Assembly: GCA_045531795.1 (NCBI GenBank)
Contig: JAZSET010000013.1
Span: 1 to 16,625 of the forward strand
DNA from: UBA4717 sp045531795
GTDB lineage: Bacteria > Bacillota > Clostridia > Oscillospirales > CAG-272
Direction of reading: 5' to 3'
DNA length: 16,625 nucleotides
Shown here: one piece after another, positions 12,293 through 16,625 of the stretch
Position numbering within the stretch: position 1 is the first letter of the stretch
Layout of the letters: the number at the start of each line of letters is the position of its first letter
Notes under the pieces: generated by a model
Told to the model about the DNA's origin: nothing
Database searches by the model: none
The model's input: the letters and a program-made list of their open reading frames with translations, nothing else
Position numbers and translations under genes: made by a program

Positions 12293-13324
12293 ATGCCCGA
12301 AAGAATTATAAAAACAGAGTCAATAGACGAGCTTGCCGAGCTTTTTGGAGCTTATGACGCAAATGCCGAAAAAATAGAGGAGGCTTTTGGGGTAAGACTT
12401 GTCAATAAAAGTCTGCTTGAAGCGGGCTCTGCGGCACTTACTGTCAGCGGTGACAGAGAGGAAGATGTGGAAAAGGCAACCGATGCCCTCACATATCTTC
12501 TGAAAATAATCAAGGGTGGCGGTACGCTTAATGACCAGAATATCGGTTATGTAACAGATATGATTCAGGGCGGTAACAAGAGTGAACTGTCAGAGCTTGA
12601 CACAGACCTCATTTGTCTGACTCACAGGGCAAAGCCGATAAAGGCTAAAACTGCAGGACAGAAAAGGTATGTGGACGCCATAAAGGATAACACGGTTGTA
12701 TTCGGAATAGGTCCTGCGGGAACGGGTAAAACCTTTCTTGCGGTGGCTATGGCGGTAACGGCTCTGAGAGAAAAAAAGGTAAACAGAATAATACTCACAA
12801 GGCCTGCGGTTGAGGCGGGAGAAAAGCTCGGCTTTCTGCCGGGTGATTTGCAGAATAAAATCGATCCTTACCTGAGGCCTCTCTATGATGCCTTGTATGA
12901 AATGCTCGGAAGTGAGGCATACGCCCGCCATCTTGAGAGGGGAACAATAGAAATAGCACCCCTTGCATATATGAGAGGTCGTACACTTGACGATTCATTT
13001 ATAATCCTTGACGAAGCACAGAACACAACGCCTGAGCAGATGAAAATGTTTTTAACCCGTTTGGGCTTTAATTCAAAGGCGATAATCACGGGTGATATAA
13101 CGCAGACGGATTTGCCGTTCGGCAAGAAAAGCGGACTTGTGGAAGCGATAAAAATACTTGATAATATTGACGACATAAAGATTCACCGCTTTAGTGACAG
13201 GGATGTTGTCAGACACAGACTTGTACAGAAGATAATACTTGCGTATGAAAAATATGCAAAGGAAAACAATGAAGCCAAAAAATTCACTTATAAAAAGACA
13301 GAAAATACAGGAGACAAAAAATGA
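12293..13324 (+). CDS. phoH: PhoH family ATPase
   Basis: A 343-residue cytoplasmic P-loop ATPase of the PhoH/PhoL group, close to usual length. An N-terminal RNA-binding-like region (about 1-110) precedes the ATPase core. Walker A is GPAGTGKT (140-147), LTRPAVEAGEKLGFLPGD spans 168-185, and Walker B is FIILDEAQ (236-243) followed by T-G-D-I-T-Q-T-D (266-273). PhoH-like ATPases are linked to RNA processing and often sit beside ybeY, as here. AAAGGA precedes the ATG, and the stop overlaps the ybeY start by 4 bases (ATGA), implying translational coupling. The exact substrate is unknown. Confidence 0.94.
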   Translation: MPERIIKTESIDELAELFGAYDANAEKIEEAFGVRLVNKSLLEAGSAALTVSGDREEDVEKATDALTYLLKIIKGGGTLNDQNIGYVTDMIQGGNKSELSELDTDLICLTHRAKPIKAKTAGQKRYVDAIKDNTVVFGIGPAGTGKTFLAVAMAVTALREKKVNRIILTRPAVEAGEKLGFLPGDLQNKIDPYLRPLYDALYEMLGSEAYARHLERGTIEIAPLAYMRGRTLDDSFIILDEAQNTTPEQMKMFLTRLGFNSKAIITGDITQTDLPFGKKSGLVEAIKILDNIDDIKIHRFSDRDVVRHRLVQKIILAYEKYAKENNEAKKFTYKKTENTGDKK

Positions 13325-13791
13325 GTCACAGAGTAATAATTTCAAACGAGCAGGAAAAAGAACCTTTTTACAGGGAAACGCAGAATCTTCTTAAGTATGT
13401 TATCAGAGAGGCTCTTTATATGCTTGGCATAAATTGCAGCACAGAGGTATCGGTAACACTTACCGACGACGAGGCTATCCACAAGCTTAATCTCACACAC
13501 AGGGGAGTGGACAGGCCGACAGATGTTCTGTCCTTCCCGCAGTACAGCGAAGAGGAGATAGACTCTTTTGACAAAAACGATATTGCGGCACTCGGAGATA
13601 TAGTAATATCAGCCGAAAGAGCGCGCGCACAGTCTGTCGAATACGGTCACAGCTACACGAGAGAAATGGCGTTTCTTGCCGTTCATTCGGTGCTTCACCT
13701 TATCGGCTACGACCACGTAACAAAAGACGAAGAAAAGGTGATGTGCGAAATGCAGAAGCACATTCTTGACACCCTTGGTATTACAAGATAA
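13321..13791 (+). CDS. ybeY: rRNA maturation RNase YbeY
   Basis: A 156-residue metalloprotein needed for 16S rRNA 3'-end maturation and ribosome quality control. The zinc site H-S-V-L-H-L-I-G-Y-D-H is complete at residues 122-132 (H122, H126, H132). The upstream family blocks RPTDVLSFP (65-73) and GDIVIS (92-97) are present. It overlaps phoH by 4 bases, and era follows after 16 bases. In Bacillus a diacylglycerol kinase gene (dgkA) and cdd lie between ybeY and era; both are missing here. Confidence 0.95.
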   Translation: MSHRVIISNEQEKEPFYRETQNLLKYVIREALYMLGINCSTEVSVTLTDDEAIHKLNLTHRGVDRPTDVLSFPQYSEEEIDSFDKNDIAALGDIVISAERARAQSVEYGHSYTREMAFLAVHSVLHLIGYDHVTKDEEKVMCEMQKHILDTLGITR

Positions 13792-13807
13792 ACTATTGGA
13801 GCAAAGT

Positions 13808-14701
13808 ATGAAAAAGACAGGATTTATAGCAATACTCGGCAGACCTAATGTGGGAAAATCCACACTGCTCAATGCCCTGCTCGGTGAAAAGGTAGCCATT
13901 GTATCAAACAAGCCGCAGACAACAAGAAATCAGATTCACGGAATTCTGACAGAGGGTGAAACGCAGTATGTTTTTGTTGACACGCCCGGGCTTCTTGCAA
14001 AGTCAAAGAACCGCCTTGGTGACTATATGGTAAAGAGTGTTAACACCGCAATCGGCGGAGTTGACGCGGCGTATCTTGTAGTTGATGCAACAAAAAAGGT
14101 GTCGGACACAGAAAAGGAAATTGCCGAAAAACTTAAAAAGCGCAGAATCCCCGTAATACTTATAATAAACAAAACCGACCTTGTGGGAGCAAACGCCCTT
14201 GCAAGTGCAATAATTGAATACTCGTCGCTTATTGATTTTAATGCGGTAGTGCCTGTTTCGGCGGTGAAAAAAGAGGGCGTTGACATTCTCCTTGAGGAAA
14301 CGGACAAGTTTATTGAGCCGGGCGAGTGGTTTTTTGACCCCGATATGCTCACAGACCAGAGTGAGCGCACACTGGCTGCAGAGATTATAAGGGAAAAATT
14401 ACTCCGAACACTTGATAAGGAAATTCCTCACGGTACGGCTGTTGTTATCGAAAGCTTCAAGGAAACTTCAAAGCTTATTACAATACACGCAGAAATTTAC
14501 TGTGAAAAAGCCTCTCACAAGGGCATAATAATCGGAAAGAACGGAGAATCGCTGAAGCGTATCGGCACTTATGCAAGAGAGGACCTTGAAGCCTTTTTCG
14601 GTATCAAGGTAAATCTTCAGCTTTGGGTGCGTATCAAGGAAAACTGGCGTGACAACGTGTCAAATCTTGCCAATTTCGGCTTCAGCGAAACTGACCTTTA
14701 A
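13808..14701 (+). CDS. era: GTPase Era
   Basis: A 297-residue GTPase that binds the 16S rRNA 3' end and assists 30S assembly, of standard length. G motifs: GRPNVGKS (11-18), Q-T-T-R (37-40), D-T-P-G (58-61), NKTD (121-124) and the S-A of G5 (151-152). The C-terminal KH domain has G-I-I-I-G-K-N-G-E-S-L (239-249). The frame is open from 13766 inside ybeY, but ATG at 13808 with GGAG just before it gives the normal N-terminus. Its partners in 16S maturation, YbeY and probably PhoH, are immediately upstream. The stop overlaps the recO start by one base. Confidence 0.97.
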   Translation: MKKTGFIAILGRPNVGKSTLLNALLGEKVAIVSNKPQTTRNQIHGILTEGETQYVFVDTPGLLAKSKNRLGDYMVKSVNTAIGGVDAAYLVVDATKKVSDTEKEIAEKLKKRRIPVILIINKTDLVGANALASAIIEYSSLIDFNAVVPVSAVKKEGVDILLEETDKFIEPGEWFFDPDMLTDQSERTLAAEIIREKLLRTLDKEIPHGTAVVIESFKETSKLITIHAEIYCEKASHKGIIIGKNGESLKRIGTYAREDLEAFFGIKVNLQLWVRIKENWRDNVSNLANFGFSETDL

Positions 14702-15453
14702 TGGATATTACACTTAACGGACTTGTAATCGGTGAAACAAAGCTCACGGATACAAAAAGGTATATAAAGATACTGACCGACACACTCGGTACAATATCTG
14801 TGGTAGTTCACGGAGCAACAAGTATGAAAAGCAAAAATCTTGCTCCTGTAAGAATGTTTACCTATTCAAGTTTTACACTTACTCAGAGAAAAGACAGCTT
14901 TACATTAAAGGAAGGCGCGGTTATAAAGAGCTTTTTTGCCCTTGGAAGTGACCCTAAAAAGCTTGCTCTTGCGTCATATATCGCAAGTGTGGCAGGCTAT
15001 GTTTCATCAGAGGGCGAGGATATGAAGGCACTTTTGTCACTTACGCTAAATTCTCTGTATGCACTGTCCGAAAGCGAAAAGAGCACAGAACTTATCAAAG
15101 CGGTATTTGAACTTAAATGTGCGGTGGTTATAGGCTTTTCGCCTGCTCTTATTGCGTGCACGCACTGCAGCTCGGATATAGCCGGTGGCGGATTCCTTTT
15201 TATAAATGACGGCGAAGTGGTATGCGAAAAATGCAGAGAGAAAACAACGGTAAGCGACTATGAAATCACCTTTTACCTGCCGTCTTCAATTGTATCTGCA
15301 ATGAGATACATAGTTTATTCGGATATAAAAAAGGTATTTTCATTTACCCTGCCGCAAAACGAGCTTGAAATGCTTGGTGAGATTTGTGAAAAATATCTTT
15401 TAAACCACATAGAAACGGCTTTTCCTGCCTTAAAGGTATATAAATCATTATAA
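14701..15453 (+). CDS. recO: DNA repair protein RecO
   Basis: A 250-residue recombination mediator that, with RecR, loads RecA on SSB-coated single strands. The N-terminal OB-fold is recognisable (G-L-V-I-G-E-T-K-L-T-D then I-S-V-V-V-H-G-A). The zinc finger is complete: C153-x2-C156 and C175-x2-C178. Length matches the family. Start and stop with era overlap as TAATG. No strong ribosome site precedes it, so it probably depends on coupled translation from era. mutS2 follows after 24 bases. Confidence 0.93.
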   Translation: MDITLNGLVIGETKLTDTKRYIKILTDTLGTISVVVHGATSMKSKNLAPVRMFTYSSFTLTQRKDSFTLKEGAVIKSFFALGSDPKKLALASYIASVAGYVSSEGEDMKALLSLTLNSLYALSESEKSTELIKAVFELKCAVVIGFSPALIACTHCSSDIAGGGFLFINDGEVVCEKCREKTTVSDYEITFYLPSSIVSAMRYIVYSDIKKVFSFTLPQNELEMLGEICEKYLLNHIETAFPALKVYKSL

Positions 15454-15477
15454 TCGCAAAATCGAAAGGAAATAGGT

Positions 15478-16625
15478 ATGTCTGCTTTTGAAAAAGCAAT
15501 AAAGACTCTTGAATTTGATAAAATACGGGAGCTTTTATCTGAACTTGCCGTAACTGATGGCGCTAAAAAAATGGCACTTGAGCTTATGCCGGTGCTCAGT
15601 GAAGCAAAAGTTCGTGAATCTTTAAAGAATACGACGGATGCCAAAAATATGTCGCAGACACAGGGCAGTCCGTCTTTTTCGGCAGTTCACGATATAAGCG
15701 ACTTACTTGAAAGAGCAGAGAAAGGTGCAACCCTTTCACCAAAAGAGCTTCTTGATATTGCAGGACTTCTCAGATGTGCGAGAGTTCTTATTGACTACGC
15801 AAACGCAAAGAACGCCAAGCCCCAGAGCCTTTCTCACATATTTGACAGACTTATTGCTGACAAAAAGGCTGAGGAGAGAATAGGCAAGGCAATTTTATCC
15901 GAGGACGAAATTGCAGACGAAGCAAGTGTTGAGCTTGCGGACATCAGGCGTAAAATAAGGGCGGCAAACAACAGAGTAAGGGATAGTCTTCAGTCCTTTA
16001 TTACGGGAGCACGGTCAAAGTATCTTCAGGAAAATATAATTACATCACGAAACGGCAGATTTGTAATCCCTGTCAAGGTTGAATATAAAAATGAAATCAA
16101 GGGACTTGTTCACGACACATCTTCATCAGGTGCAACTCTGTTTATAGAGCCTGTTTCGGTAGTTGAGGCAAATAACGAAATAAGAGTTCTGAAAAGTAGT
16201 GAAGAAAAGGAAATTGAGAGAATCCTTGCATCCCTTTCGGCTATGTGCGCACAGATTTCATCTACTCTTTCACTCAATTTTGATAATATAAATCTTCTCT
16301 CATTTATTTTTGCCAAAAGCGAGCTTTCCTTTAAAATGAATGCGGTAGAGCCTGAAATAAGCACTCAGAAAAGCATAAGACTTCTTCGTGCAAGACACCC
16401 TCTTATTGACCCTAAAAAGGTAGTACCGATAGATGTAAATCTCGGTGAGGGCTTTGATACGCTTGTGATAACAGGACCGAATACGGGCGGTAAGACCGTA
16501 ACTCTTAAAACGCTCGGACTCTTTTCAATGATGGCTCAGGCGGGACTTCATCTGCCATGTCTTGAGGGTTCAGTCGCTTTTGTATTTGACAATGTTTTTG
16601 CAGATATAGGCGACGAGCAGAGCAT
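15478..16625 (+). CDS. mutS2: Endonuclease MutS2 / ribosome-associated RqcU, N-terminal part
   Basis: The first 382 codons of a gene running past the window end (full proteins are about 780 residues). The protein starts MSAFEKAIKTLEFDKIRELL, typical of MutS2. A lever/clamp helical region follows, with SRNGRFVIPVKVEYKNEIKG-like and HDTSSSGATLFIEP segments near 190-225. The ATPase Walker A T-G-P-N-T-G-G-K-T is at residues 332-340. MutS2 has been linked to suppression of recombination and to splitting collided ribosomes. The C-terminal Smr nuclease domain lies outside the window. AAAGGAAATAGGT precedes the ATG. Confidence 0.95.
   Translation, partial: MSAFEKAIKTLEFDKIRELLSELAVTDGAKKMALELMPVLSEAKVRESLKNTTDAKNMSQTQGSPSFSAVHDISDLLERAEKGATLSPKELLDIAGLLRCARVLIDYANAKNAKPQSLSHIFDRLIADKKAEERIGKAILSEDEIADEASVELADIRRKIRAANNRVRDSLQSFITGARSKYLQENIITSRNGRFVIPVKVEYKNEIKGLVHDTSSSGATLFIEPVSVVEANNEIRVLKSSEEKEIERILASLSAMCAQISSTLSLNFDNINLLSFIFAKSELSFKMNAVEPEISTQKSIRLLRARHPLIDPKKVVPIDVNLGEGFDTLVITGPNTGGKTVTLKTLGLFSMMAQAGLHLPCLEGSVAFVFDNVFADIGDEQS

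Noticed and set aside
13766..13807. N-terminal extension of Era inside ybeY
   Set aside because: The residues do not match Era, and the ATG at 13808 begins just ahead of the G1 motif as usual.

Overview
This window looks like chromosome of a spore-forming Firmicute, probably a gut Clostridia/Oscillospiraceae-type organism. The inference rests on conserved sporulation genes (ylbJ, yqfC, yqfD), the Firmicute block phoH-ybeY-era-recO, a flavin-dependent thymidylate synthase, strong GGAGG ribosome binding sites, several canonical sigma-A promoters with 17-bp spacers, and moderately AT-rich DNA. No species can be named from the sequence alone.

Positions 1-1413 are accessory DNA attached to the 3' end of rpsI. 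The last codons of rpsI lie in a 15-bp sequence (1399-1413) that recurs exactly at 388-402. Between the copies is a 1,011-bp unit with a CatA-like acetyltransferase gene on its own promoter, direct repeats built from the 11-mer TTGCACCAAAA near both ends, and a terminator next to rpsI. It has the form of a small site-specific mobile element with no recombinase of its own. To its left, another TTGCACC motif and an XRE-type repressor gene suggest a second element running off the window.

Positions 1401-2540 hold the rplM-rpsI operon (minus strand) with its promoter and short leader, back to back with ridA (plus strand). Positions 2979-3727 hold no intact gene: a promoter-like site, a stretch that is either a decayed gene or a non-coding RNA, and a very strong terminator, followed by the nadC promoter.

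Positions 3728-7060 form a plus-strand operon: nadC and nadB (NAD synthesis from aspartate; nadA is absent here) and ispE (isoprenoid precursor synthesis), ending in a clear terminator. A cluster of short hairpins (7080-7227) lies in the convergent gap and runs into the next gene.

Positions 7207-9791 form a minus-strand operon: a small Cys-rich protein, a TagA/WecG glycosyltransferase, thyX and a SpoU/TrmH-type RNA methyltransferase, with 4-bp start/stop overlaps between the last three. Next comes ylbJ (minus), divergent from a long plus-strand run: yqfC, yqfD, phoH, ybeY, era, recO and mutS2 (cut off by the window end). Tight spacing suggests this run is one operon linking sporulation envelope proteins, rRNA maturation and ribosome assembly, recombinational repair and ribosome rescue/MutS2 functions.
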